NCBI RefSeq assembly: GCF_004005495.1
Contig: NZ_RZYA01000019.1
Span: forward strand, 103,080 to 167,079
Length of the DNA: 64,000 nucleotides
Direction: 5' to 3'
From: Streptomyces antnestii
GTDB taxonomy: Bacteria > Actinomycetota > Actinomycetes > Streptomycetales > Streptomycetaceae
The notes beneath the pieces are model-generated. The model did not search any database, was not told the DNA's origin, and worked only from the letters and a program-made list of their open reading frames with translations. Each line of letters opens with the position of its first letter. Position 1 is the stretch's first letter. Below, piece after piece: positions 43,463-51,444 of this stretch. A program made the translations under genes and the position numbers.

Positions 43463-44623
43463 TCACCGGAACCGGGGGTGCCAGACGTCGTCGGCGCGGC
43501 CCGCTTCGTCGATGACGGTGATGTCCGGCCAGCGGTCGAACGCGGAGCAGGGGTGTGAGATCCCCAAGTCGACCTCGTCGCCCACGTGAAGGCCACTCGC
43601 GTCGGTGAGGACCAGGTGGTGGTCGTAGATGTGGGAAGCGGTCGCCCGTGCGGCCGGCCTCGGCACTCCGTGTGGGTCGCGGGCGCTGACGAGGACCGGC
43701 AGTCCGGCGTCGTAGGGCAGTTCGCGCTTCCCGGCGCCGACCACGACGCGGCCCGGTTCCGGCGTGGAGAGTACGACGGCCCGGACCGTGAGGGCCGCGC
43801 GCAGCCCCGGCACGGGCGAGACATGGGCGTAGGTGCCGTGGTCGTGGGTGACGTAGCAGCCCGAGCGCAGGACCGGCAGCACCGGCGGGCGGTCCGGCTG
43901 TGCGGTGAGTTCCCCGAGGGCGTGCACCACTCGGTCGGGGAAGGCGGAGCCGCCCATGCTGAAGAGGGGCTGCGCGGTCTGGAACAGGGGCGTCAGGGTG
44001 CGGAAGAGTCCGACCGTGGCGCGGCAGTGCGCGTCGACGTCCGCCAACGTGGCGGCAGCCCGGTCGTTGGGCCTGACGCCCTCGTAGCCCGCGACGCCGG
44101 CGAGGAGGATTCCGGGCGCCGCGTGGGCCGCCTCGGCGAGTTCCCGCGCTTCAGCCGGCTGCCGTACTCCGGTGCGTCCGCCCGGCGTGCCGATGTCGAT
44201 GAGCACGTGCAGGGGGTTGCTCGCGCCGGCCATGACCTGCCGGGCGAGGTCCAGGCCCGCCGCCGAGTCGATGAGGGCGTACAGCTCCGGTGCGGGTGTC
44301 TCGTCGAGCCTGCGGCGGATACGGGTGAGGTCGTGGTGGTGGACGACCTCGTTGGCGATGACGATGCGCCGTGCTCCCCAGCCGAGCGCGATGCCGGCCT
44401 GTCGCGCGGTGGCCACGGTGACGCCCCACGCCCCTGCGGCCAGCTGCCGCTCCACGATGGGCCGCGTCATCGTCGTCTTGATGTGCGGGCACAGCTCGAC
44501 GCCCCGCTCCCGGCACCAGGCCGCCATGGTGCGGACGTTGTGTTCCACCGCGGGCAGGTCGAGGCGCAGCTCGGGCAGCTCGCCCGTCGGACGCTCGTGG
44601 GGTGGTGTGCCGGTGTGTGCCAT
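43463..44623 (-). CDS. PLP-dependent D-threonine aldolase / D-serine dehydratase-like enzyme
   Basis: 386 residues from ATG 44623 (GGAGGA upstream). The fold-III barrel begins ELRLDLPAVEHNVRTMAAWC; the PLP lysine is in CPHIKTTM. HVLIDIGTPGGRTGVR and FSMGGSAFPDR line the phosphate and substrate sites. The C-terminal domain holds DHGTYAHVSP and SHPCSAFDRW, the His/Cys pair that binds zinc in D-serine dehydratase-type members. It probably degrades a D-amino acid. It diverges from an XRE-cupin regulator. Confidence 0.87.
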   Translation of the reverse strand: MAHTGTPPHERPTGELPELRLDLPAVEHNVRTMAAWCRERGVELCPHIKTTMTRPIVERQLAAGAWGVTVATARQAGIALGWGARRIVIANEVVHHHDLTRIRRRLDETPAPELYALIDSAAGLDLARQVMAGASNPLHVLIDIGTPGGRTGVRQPAEARELAEAAHAAPGILLAGVAGYEGVRPNDRAAATLADVDAHCRATVGLFRTLTPLFQTAQPLFSMGGSAFPDRVVHALGELTAQPDRPPVLPVLRSGCYVTHDHGTYAHVSPVPGLRAALTVRAVVLSTPEPGRVVVGAGKRELPYDAGLPVLVSARDPHGVPRPAARATASHIYDHHLVLTDASGLHVGDEVDLGISHPCSAFDRWPDITVIDEAGRADDVWHPRFR

Positions 44624-44756
44624 CAGTCCTCCAGATCGACGGCCCGCACTGCGGGAGCGTCTTATATGCAGGACGGAGCGTAGATTATGTGCGACGCGAC
44701 CGGCAAACACTATGCTGGATGCTCTGTTCTGTTTACTGGACGATGGATGCGAGCCT

Positions 44757-45350
44757 GTGCCTACCGACGATCACCCTCCGGCTTCGCCGTCGAACCCGCG
44801 CAACGACGGGATCGGGCAGCACCTGCGCCGGGAACGGCTGGACCGCGGCTTCACTTTGGAGACGCTCGCCGAACGCACGGGACTGTCCCGCAGCTATCTC
44901 AGCAACGTCGAGCGGGACGTCAACAGCCCGACGATCAACACGTTGCGCACGATCGTCGAGGCGCTCGGTACGACCCTCAGCAGGCTGTTCCAGGCGGCCG
45001 ACCGTGAGCAGCGCGTCCTCACGCGCCCCGACCAGCGCGTCGAGCTCACGCGGGCGGGGGTGGAAGGCGTCACGTACACCCTCCTCAACCCCAAGCACGG
45101 CGGCCGGCTCGAAATGATGATGCTGGAGGTGGCCCCCGGCGCGTCCTCGGGCGACAACCCGCACACCCACGCCGGGGAGGAAGTCGGTCTCCTGGTGAGC
45201 GGTGAACTGGACTACTGGGTCGACGGCGTGCACTTCCACCTGCGCCCCGGGGACTGCGTCAGCTTCGAGTCCACCACCCCGCACCGGTACCGGAACCCCG
45301 GCGAGGTGCCCGCGGTGTGTATCTGGTCCGAGACCCCGCCGGGCTTCTGA
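44757..45350 (+). CDS. XRE-cupin transcriptional regulator
   Basis: 197 residues from GTG 44757; ATG 44712 is an alternative but its bases overlap a TATGCT -10-like hexamer. The N-terminal HTH is FTLETLAERTGLSRSYLSNV with the recognition helix into ERDVNSPTINTL. The C-terminal cupin has NPHTHAGEEVGLLVSGELDY and LRPGDCVSFESTTPHRYRNP. It likely responds to an amino-acid-derived ligand and controls the divergent PLP enzyme. Its 3' end overlaps the opposing MFS gene by 92 bp. Confidence 0.85.
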   Translation: MPTDDHPPASPSNPRNDGIGQHLRRERLDRGFTLETLAERTGLSRSYLSNVERDVNSPTINTLRTIVEALGTTLSRLFQAADREQRVLTRPDQRVELTRAGVEGVTYTLLNPKHGGRLEMMMLEVAPGASSGDNPHTHAGEEVGLLVSGELDYWVDGVHFHLRPGDCVSFESTTPHRYRNPGEVPAVCIWSETPPGF

Positions 45351-46503
45351 CCGGGCGTTCGCGCCGGGCGGCCAGGAGCCCCGCGAGCAGCAGTGCCCCG
45401 AGTACCGCGCCGGCCGCGGCGGGCCAGCCGCCCACCGCGAGCAGGGGCGCGGCCAGGGCGGAGCCCGCGACGCCGGCGAGGAAGTACAGGAGCAGGTAGA
45501 CGCCGCTGAGGCTGCCGCCGCGGCGTGGGTCGACGGCGAGGATGCGCGCCTGGTTGGCTGCCTGCGCGGTGAAGCAGCCCGCGTCCAGGAGAGCCAGGCC
45601 CAGGGCAGTGACGGCCGGGCGGTCCAGGCCGGTACAGAGCAGGGCGGCGCCCACGGCGGCCGCACCCATGCTGGCGCGGATCACCGCGCGTGGCCCGAAC
45701 CGGTCGCTGAGACGTCCCGCAACGGGAAGCGCCGCGAAGCCCAGGGCGCCCGCCAGGCTGTAGAGGCCGATGGCCGCGGCGTCGAGCCCGTACGGGGGCT
45801 GGGCGAGGCGGACGGTGAGGGCGACCCAGACGAGGCTGAAGGCGAAGTACCACAGGCTGCCGGTCAGCACGGCTCGGCGCAGGGTGCGGTACCGGCGCAG
45901 CAGCCCGGGCAGTGCGGTGAGGGTGGCGAGATAGCCGGCCGTGGGAGCCGGCCGGTCGCGCGGCAGGCGCAGCCAGGCACCGGCGGCGCACACGAGGACG
46001 AGCCCCGCGAAGGTGAGCAGCATGCCGCGCCAGCCGAGGGCGTGCGTGAGCGCTCCGCCGACGAGCCGGCTCAGCAGGATCCCGGCGGACATCCCGGCGG
46101 CGACGAGCGCGACGGCCGACCCGCGCCGCTCCCCCGCCGCCGCACGCCCGGCGATCGCCGAGGCCTGCGCGCTGACACTCGCGCCCGCCCCGATGATCAC
46201 GTACGCGGCGAGGAGCGTCCCCGGTCCGTGCGCGGCCGCCGCGAGGAGCAGGCCGCAGGCGAGCATCGCGAGCTGACCGGTGACGAGGCGGCGGGGCGCC
46301 GCGCGGTCGGCGAGCGGCAGCAGGAAGGCGAAGCCCGCGATGCATCCGACGAGTGCGGCGGTCGTGACGAGGCCGATGGCGGCCGTCGAGGTGCCGGTGT
46401 CCCGGGCGACGTCGCCGAGGGCGGGCTGGACGGCGTAGTTGTTGGCGAGGGCGACGCCGGCCGTGCAGGCGAGCAGGCCGACGCCGCCGCGGGGGGACCT
46501 CAC
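45259..46503 (-). CDS. MFS transporter, 12 TM
   Basis: 414 residues from GTG 46503, which overlaps the upstream regulator's stop (GTGA). ALANNYAVQPALGDVARDTG in the first helices and LADRAAPRRLVTGQLAMLAC (loop 2-3 motif) place it among MFS efflux/uptake proteins related to YnfM-like permeases. FSLVWVALTVRLAQPPYGLD starts the second half. The last 30 codons run antisense under the 3' end of the XRE-cupin gene. It is co-transcribed with the next regulator. Confidence 0.87.
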   Translation of the reverse strand: MRSPRGGVGLLACTAGVALANNYAVQPALGDVARDTGTSTAAIGLVTTAALVGCIAGFAFLLPLADRAAPRRLVTGQLAMLACGLLLAAAAHGPGTLLAAYVIIGAGASVSAQASAIAGRAAAGERRGSAVALVAAGMSAGILLSRLVGGALTHALGWRGMLLTFAGLVLVCAAGAWLRLPRDRPAPTAGYLATLTALPGLLRRYRTLRRAVLTGSLWYFAFSLVWVALTVRLAQPPYGLDAAAIGLYSLAGALGFAALPVAGRLSDRFGPRAVIRASMGAAAVGAALLCTGLDRPAVTALGLALLDAGCFTAQAANQARILAVDPRRGGSLSGVYLLLYFLAGVAGSALAAPLLAVGGWPAAAGAVLGALLLAGLLAARRERPVRSPAGSRTRYTPRAPRRGSGTGAGWWTRS

Positions 46504-47069
46504 GGGGCGTCGCCGCGCACCAGGACCACGGCGTAACGGCATGCGTGGTCCGTGGAGTTGATGAAGACGCAGGGCGCGGGCGGGCCCAGTTCGACGGTGT
46601 CCCCGGCGTCGAGCTCGTGCACCGACTCGCCCTCGCGGAAGGTGAGATGGCCTTCGATGACCCAGATGAGCTGCCGGTGGAACGCGAACGCGGCGGCAGG
46701 GTAGGGGACTTCGGCCCCGGCGGGCAGCCGGATCTCCGCCATCTCGGCCGGGAAGCCGGGCCCCGAGATCTGCCGTCGCGTGTAGCCGGTGTCCGGGTCG
46801 AGCCACTGCGGCCCCGCGTCACCGCGCCTCACCCGGTCCCCGCCCGCGTCCGGGTCGAGCAGGGTGGCGACGCTGAGCTGGAACGCGGCCGACAGCTTGC
46901 CCAGGACCACGGCGGTCGGGTTGCTCTCGCCGCGCTCGATGCGGTTGATCATCGCCCGCGAGACCCCCGACTCCTGCGCCAGCTCGGCGAGCGTCCACCG
47001 GCGGCGGTCACGCTCCACACGGATGCGCGCGCCGATGCGCTCCACCAGGGGGTCTACGATATTGGACAT
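46500..47069 (-). CDS. XRE-cupin regulator of the MFS gene
   Basis: 189 residues. WTLAELAQESGVSRAMINRI is the HTH; the cupin is AFHRQLIWVIEGHLTFREGE with VHELDAGDTVELGPPAPCVF. A TATAGT hexamer lies six bases before ATG 47069 on this strand, with no ribosome site, so a leaderless transcript is likely. The ATG overlaps the ATG of the opposing GNAT gene by two bases (CATG). It is coupled to the MFS gene downstream. Confidence 0.87.
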   Translation of the reverse strand: MSNIVDPLVERIGARIRVERDRRRWTLAELAQESGVSRAMINRIERGESNPTAVVLGKLSAAFQLSVATLLDPDAGGDRVRRGDAGPQWLDPDTGYTRRQISGPGFPAEMAEIRLPAGAEVPYPAAAFAFHRQLIWVIEGHLTFREGESVHELDAGDTVELGPPAPCVFINSTDHACRYAVVLVRGDAP

Positions 47070-47604
47070 GAATCCACTATACGAGAACGGCGTGCGGGCG
47101 GTGACGGTCCGCCCGGCAGAGCCGGGTGACCTGGACGCCGTCCTCGCCATCCGCAACCACGCCATCGAGCACGGCACGGCGCTGTGGACGGACACACCGC
47201 AGACCCGTGACGAGGGCGCGGCCTGGCTCGGCGCGCATCTGGGGCGCGGTTCGGCGTACGTGGCCGAGCGCGGCGGCGCGGTCGTCGGCTTCGGCGTCTA
47301 CGGCCCCTGGAAGGACTACTCCGGCTTCCGGCACACCGTCGAGAACTCGGTGTACGTCGCCGAGGGCCACCACGGCCACGGCATCGGCTCGGCCCTCCTC
47401 GGCACGCTGGTCACCTCCGCCGCGGCGGCCGGCCTGCACGTCATGATCGCCGGGATCGAGGCGGGCAACGCGGCGTCCGTCCGCCTCCACGAGCGGCACG
47501 GTTTCGAGCACGCGGGCACGGTGCGCGAGGTGGGGACGAAGTTCGGGCGCTGGCTCGATCTGACGTTGATGCGGCGGCAGTTGAACAGCGCCCCGCCGAG
47601 CTGA
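47068..47604 (+). CDS. GNAT acetyltransferase, phosphinothricin acetyltransferase-like
   Basis: 178 residues from ATG 47068 (GTG 47089 or 47098 also possible). VRPAEPGDLDAVLAIRNHAI, FGVYGPWKDYSGFRHTVENS, SVYVAEGHHGHGIGSALLGT (acetyl-CoA loop) and ASVRLHERHGFEHAGTVREV match Pat/Bar-like N-acetyltransferases that act on phosphinothricin, methionine sulfoximine or similar amines. Which substrate is used cannot be read from sequence. It is divergent from the XRE-MFS unit, sharing overlapping start codons. Confidence 0.87.
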   Translation: MNPLYENGVRAVTVRPAEPGDLDAVLAIRNHAIEHGTALWTDTPQTRDEGAAWLGAHLGRGSAYVAERGGAVVGFGVYGPWKDYSGFRHTVENSVYVAEGHHGHGIGSALLGTLVTSAAAAGLHVMIAGIEAGNAASVRLHERHGFEHAGTVREVGTKFGRWLDLTLMRRQLNSAPPS

Positions 47605-47624
47605 GCACCCCCGTCCTGCGTCTG

Positions 47625-49262
47625 TCAGCCGCCGCGTACGACGCAGTCCTCCGGCTGCGGGGCGCCGGTCGGCCAGGCGAGGCGGACGAAGCCGAGCGTG
47701 CCCGGGCCGGGCTTCGTGCCGGGCTTCAGCTCGACGACCGCGAGCGGCTTGTCGTACGGGTTTCCCGCCTTGGTCAGGCAGATCCGGCCGCTGGTGCCGT
47801 TCACCCGGTTCTGGGCCTGCATCGTGGCCCAGCGGTTGCCGACCTGATCGGCGGTGGGCACGTCCTGGCCGGTGGGCTTGGCGCCGCGGATCGCCTCCAC
47901 CGCGGTGCGCACTCCGTCGTGCACCAGCATGGTGCGGGAGTCACCGAGGTCCACGGGGCCGATGTCACGGCCTGCCGCGGCCAGCGCGGAGACGGTGCCC
48001 CGCAGCCGCTCCAGCTCGGCCAGCGGGTCGCGCAGGTATCCGGGTGCCTTCGAGGCGGGCGGCTTCGTGCCGGTTCGTTTCCTCTGCTGTTCCTGCCAGC
48101 GCGCTGTCTCGGTGCTCCAGGAGTCGGGGTGGGCGGGTGCGGCGTACTGCACGGTCATCCGCGGTTTTCCGGAGCTGTCGCGCAGCTCGGCCCAGTCCGC
48201 GTCGGTCATCCGGTTGTTCAGCGAGGCCGCGTCCGAGCCGGACACCACGGTGAACTTCCGGTTCTCGCAGGCCTCCTTGGCGAGCCGCTTCAGGAAGAGC
48301 CGCAGGTGGGTGGACCGGCCCGCGAAGTAGACGGTGTCCGCGCCGGAGTTGCAGATCGTGTTGACCGTCGGCTTGAACTGGTTGTCGACGTCGCCCGGGT
48401 CGGCGACCCCGGTGGAGGTGAAGGTCATGTCGTCGGGGCCGGGCGGGCCCTTTTCCGGGAGGCGCTGGAAGGCGCGCGCGAGGGAGAGGACGTAGGGGTC
48501 GGGGCGGGTGTCGCGGACCAGGACGGTCCGGCGGTCCTCGCGACTGCCGTTGGAGGAGGCCAGCGCCCTGGCCTGTTCCTCGTTGGTGGGGACTATGCGG
48601 GCCAGGCCCTTGAAGTCGTACGTGCCGTCCTTGCTCTCCCGGTTGGCGAGGGAGCTTGCCGTCGCCCGTGCCACCAGGACCGGCACGTGCTGTGCGGTGA
48701 GGCTGCGCACCGCGGCCGTGGTGGCGTCCAGGGAGAGGTTGAAGCCGGTCACCGCGCGCAGGTTGTCACTGCCCGACCGGGACATGCGCACCAGGTCCGG
48801 GACCACCTCGCGCTGCTTGGCGTAGTCCTTGCCGGGGTTCGCGAGGACGAGCTTCACGACCGGTTTTCCCGGCTCGCGATTGGCCTGGTACTGGGCGAGG
48901 AACGCGCCCTGGAGGTCGCTGCGGAGCTGGCGTCGTTCGGCCTTCGACGCCGGCTGCAGCGGGAGCATCATCGCCACGGTGACGTGCGGCCGGTCGCTGA
49001 CGCGCTTGTTCTCGTCCGCGATGCGGGCGGTGACCGGGGTGATCTCCGGTATGCCGAAGTCGTAGCCGGATCCGTTGACGCCGATGCATTCGTCGCCGGA
49101 CCTGGTGACGCCGTCGGCGCAGGCGGCCGCCTCCTCGGTGAGCCGCGAGACGAGCCAGTACGTGCCCACGCCGAGGACGGCGGCCAGGGCGCACGTGAGG
49201 ATCCTGCGCAGGAGCGTGCCCCACAAGAACCCGTACAGCTGGTCGACGGTGGTCCGGAACAT
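47625..49262 (-). CDS. Membrane-anchored type 1 periplasmic-binding-protein domain
   Basis: 545 residues from ATG 49262. An N-terminal anchor (ILTCALAAVLGVGTYWLVSR) is followed by an extracellular region with DGVTRSGDECIGVNGSGYDF, then a family-I binding fold: HVTVAMMLPLQP, AVTGFNLSLDATTAAVRSLT, VPVLVARATASSLANR, NTICNSGADTVYFAGRSTHL, FTVVSGSDAASLNNRMTDAD. Unlike ordinary binding proteins it is neither a lipoprotein nor next to ABC permease genes. It starts 5 bp after the ATPase gene, so the two are made together and may act as ligand sensor and cytosolic effector. Confidence 0.75.
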   Translation of the reverse strand: MFRTTVDQLYGFLWGTLLRRILTCALAAVLGVGTYWLVSRLTEEAAACADGVTRSGDECIGVNGSGYDFGIPEITPVTARIADENKRVSDRPHVTVAMMLPLQPASKAERRQLRSDLQGAFLAQYQANREPGKPVVKLVLANPGKDYAKQREVVPDLVRMSRSGSDNLRAVTGFNLSLDATTAAVRSLTAQHVPVLVARATASSLANRESKDGTYDFKGLARIVPTNEEQARALASSNGSREDRRTVLVRDTRPDPYVLSLARAFQRLPEKGPPGPDDMTFTSTGVADPGDVDNQFKPTVNTICNSGADTVYFAGRSTHLRLFLKRLAKEACENRKFTVVSGSDAASLNNRMTDADWAELRDSSGKPRMTVQYAAPAHPDSWSTETARWQEQQRKRTGTKPPASKAPGYLRDPLAELERLRGTVSALAAAGRDIGPVDLGDSRTMLVHDGVRTAVEAIRGAKPTGQDVPTADQVGNRWATMQAQNRVNGTSGRICLTKAGNPYDKPLAVVELKPGTKPGPGTLGFVRLAWPTGAPQPEDCVVRGG

Positions 49263-49267
49263 GGCGC

Positions 49268-51358
49268 TCAGCTCCCCTCTCCGATGTGGGCCGTGCAGGA
49301 ACAGGACTGCAGCGGCTGCCGGTTGCGGGCCCGGCGGCCCCACAGTTCGGCCCGCGTCGTGAGGACGGGTGCCGCGCCGGCGTACTCGCGGGCCAGCTCG
49401 TGCAGCAGGTGCACCGTCCGCTCGGCCGCGGCGGTGTCCGGCGGCCGGGTGCGTTCCTCGCACAGCCACACGGCGTGCAGCAGCTCGTCCAGTTGCCGCT
49501 CCAGCTTGGCGCCCTCGATGCGGGCCACCGTCATCCGGGCGTGCCGGTCGTCGCGGCCGCCCGGCGCGGGGGCCTGGGCGAGGGCGAGGAGCTGGTCGCA
49601 CCACTCCTCGGTGCCCACGCCGTCCGCGGGGAACGCGCCGGCGAGGTGGCGCACGGCGCGCTCGGGGCCGTTGGCGACCAGGTCGTGGTTGAGGCCGTGC
49701 GCGGCCGTGGTGCCGAACGCCCGGTCCGGGGACTCGGCGCGGGTGCGGTAGTGCGCGTGCAGGAGGCTGTGGTTACGGCGCCACTCGGCGCCTTCCTGCG
49801 GAGGTCCGTGCAGCCTGCTCATCAGCATCTGCCGCAGGCCGAAGTCGCCGATGAAGTGCCGCTCGCACGCGGGCCAGCCGCTCTCCAGCAGATACCGCTG
49901 CACCTCGTCCGCCGTGATCGTGCCGGCCGTCCCCGCCAACTCCGGGCTGCGCAGCAGGGCGCGGGCGCAGTCGCCGGTGTGCGCGACGGACAGCTGGGTC
50001 AGCAGGTCCAGCCAGCGGCCGGTGTGCTCCACGGGCAGGTGCTCGGGCAGTTGCCGCAGCACCAGCTCGGTCAGCAGCACATCGCGGACCGGGAGAGGCT
50101 CCCCGTCCAGTACGGCGGGCTGGTCGAGGAGTTCACGGTCGTTGTCCAGTTCGGGCAGTTCCCCGGCCGCCTCGACGAGTCGCTGCACGGTCCGGGGGCG
50201 GTGGCCGGAGAGCCGGTGCACCGCGCTCTGCGCCCGGCGCAGCCGCGCCGCCTGTGGTGCCCCGCCGGTGTGCCGCTGGAGCTGCTGGTGAAGGTGCTCG
50301 GTGGTGAGCAGGGGCATGCGCAGCAGGAGTACGCCCTGTCCCAGGCGGCCGCGTGCGGGCAGGCGTTGCCAGCCGGGCGGCTCCTCCTGGTCGGGCCGGT
50401 AGTGGGCGAGTTCCTCGGTGCGGGGTTCGTCGGCGAGGAACAGCGGCCGTGCCATCCGCTCGGTCGCGACGAGCACGGTGCGGTCGCGGTGCCCGTCGGC
50501 CCGGTCGGCGAGCGCCGCGGCCAGGAGTACGCGGCCGACGGGCCAGTTGGCGTGCTGGAGCAGGACGGCGGGGCGGCCGACCCGGGTGAGTGCGGCGCCG
50601 AGGCCGCTGTAGGCGGCATCCAGGTCCTCCCGCAGGGCGCGGAAGAGGAAGCCTTCCGCGAAGCGCCGCTCGTCGCCGCCGTGCTGGAAGTCGTGGGTGA
50701 GCAGCCGCAGGCCCGTGCCCGGGCTGCCGGCCGCGCCGGGATAGTCGCCGTACGTGGCGCGCACCGGCTCGGCGCCCGCGCTGGCCAACTGCTCGAGGAA
50801 TTCCGTCAGCGCGGCGCCGACGAGGGGCGCGGCGACGGGGGCGACCACGCCGGCGAGCGCGGACAGGTAGCCGGCCACCACGTTGCGGGTGAACCGGCCG
50901 AGGCCCTTGCTGGGCCGCAGCACCACTCGGTAGCGGGCCAGCTCCTGCTCCATGTCGCGCCGCCGCAGCTGCTGACCGGCGGTGACGGCGGCCATCCCGG
51001 CGAAGAACCGCGGGGAGGACAGGGCCCCGCCCGGCCCCTCCCACTCCCCCATCCGCTGGGCGATGTCGTACAGGGCCTCTGTGACGACCGAGCGGCAGGA
51101 CGGCCGCCGCGCCGCCTCCTCGGCGTAGCGCGCGTCGGCGCAGTCCACGTACGCGACGGGGACCTTGGGGCCGAAGCGGTCGCGCAGGACCTCGACAAGG
51201 CGTTGCTTGCCCATGCCCGGCCCGCCGGTGAGCAGGACGACCGGCAGGTCGGGCCCGTACAGCAGCTTCTCGTCGCGGCCCCGTGCGTTGCGGCCCAGCA
51301 GCCTGGGGAAGAACCCTCTCTCGTCGAGGAGTTCCTCCAAGCCCAGGTCCCGGCTCAT
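49268..51358 (-). CDS. Large P-loop ATPase paired with the anchored sensor
   Basis: 696 residues from ATG 51358 (GGGGGTGG upstream; GTG 51367 also in frame). Walker A is VVLLTGGPGMGKQRLVEVLR near residues 42-61; VPVAYVDCADARYAEEA follows. A hydrophobic stretch, YLSALAGVVAPVAAPLVGAA, lies at about 165-185 and could touch the membrane. Later parts (HRPRTVQRLVEAAGELPELD, ESGWPACERHFIGDFGLRQM, long helices to the end) resemble the helical tail of STAND/AAA-like NTPases, but I recognise no named family. The C-terminus has CSCTAH. It is the upstream gene of a two-gene unit. Confidence 0.65.
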   Translation of the reverse strand: MSRDLGLEELLDERGFFPRLLGRNARGRDEKLLYGPDLPVVLLTGGPGMGKQRLVEVLRDRFGPKVPVAYVDCADARYAEEAARRPSCRSVVTEALYDIAQRMGEWEGPGGALSSPRFFAGMAAVTAGQQLRRRDMEQELARYRVVLRPSKGLGRFTRNVVAGYLSALAGVVAPVAAPLVGAALTEFLEQLASAGAEPVRATYGDYPGAAGSPGTGLRLLTHDFQHGGDERRFAEGFLFRALREDLDAAYSGLGAALTRVGRPAVLLQHANWPVGRVLLAAALADRADGHRDRTVLVATERMARPLFLADEPRTEELAHYRPDQEEPPGWQRLPARGRLGQGVLLLRMPLLTTEHLHQQLQRHTGGAPQAARLRRAQSAVHRLSGHRPRTVQRLVEAAGELPELDNDRELLDQPAVLDGEPLPVRDVLLTELVLRQLPEHLPVEHTGRWLDLLTQLSVAHTGDCARALLRSPELAGTAGTITADEVQRYLLESGWPACERHFIGDFGLRQMLMSRLHGPPQEGAEWRRNHSLLHAHYRTRAESPDRAFGTTAAHGLNHDLVANGPERAVRHLAGAFPADGVGTEEWCDQLLALAQAPAPGGRDDRHARMTVARIEGAKLERQLDELLHAVWLCEERTRPPDTAAAERTVHLLHELAREYAGAAPVLTTRAELWGRRARNRQPLQSCSCTAHIGEGS

Positions 51359-51444
51359 CCGGCCCACCCCCGTACACGTACGCGCCCGCGGCAGCGGGTC
51401 GTGAATGTCGCACGGAGCGTACTGGAGCCCCAGGTGTCACGACA

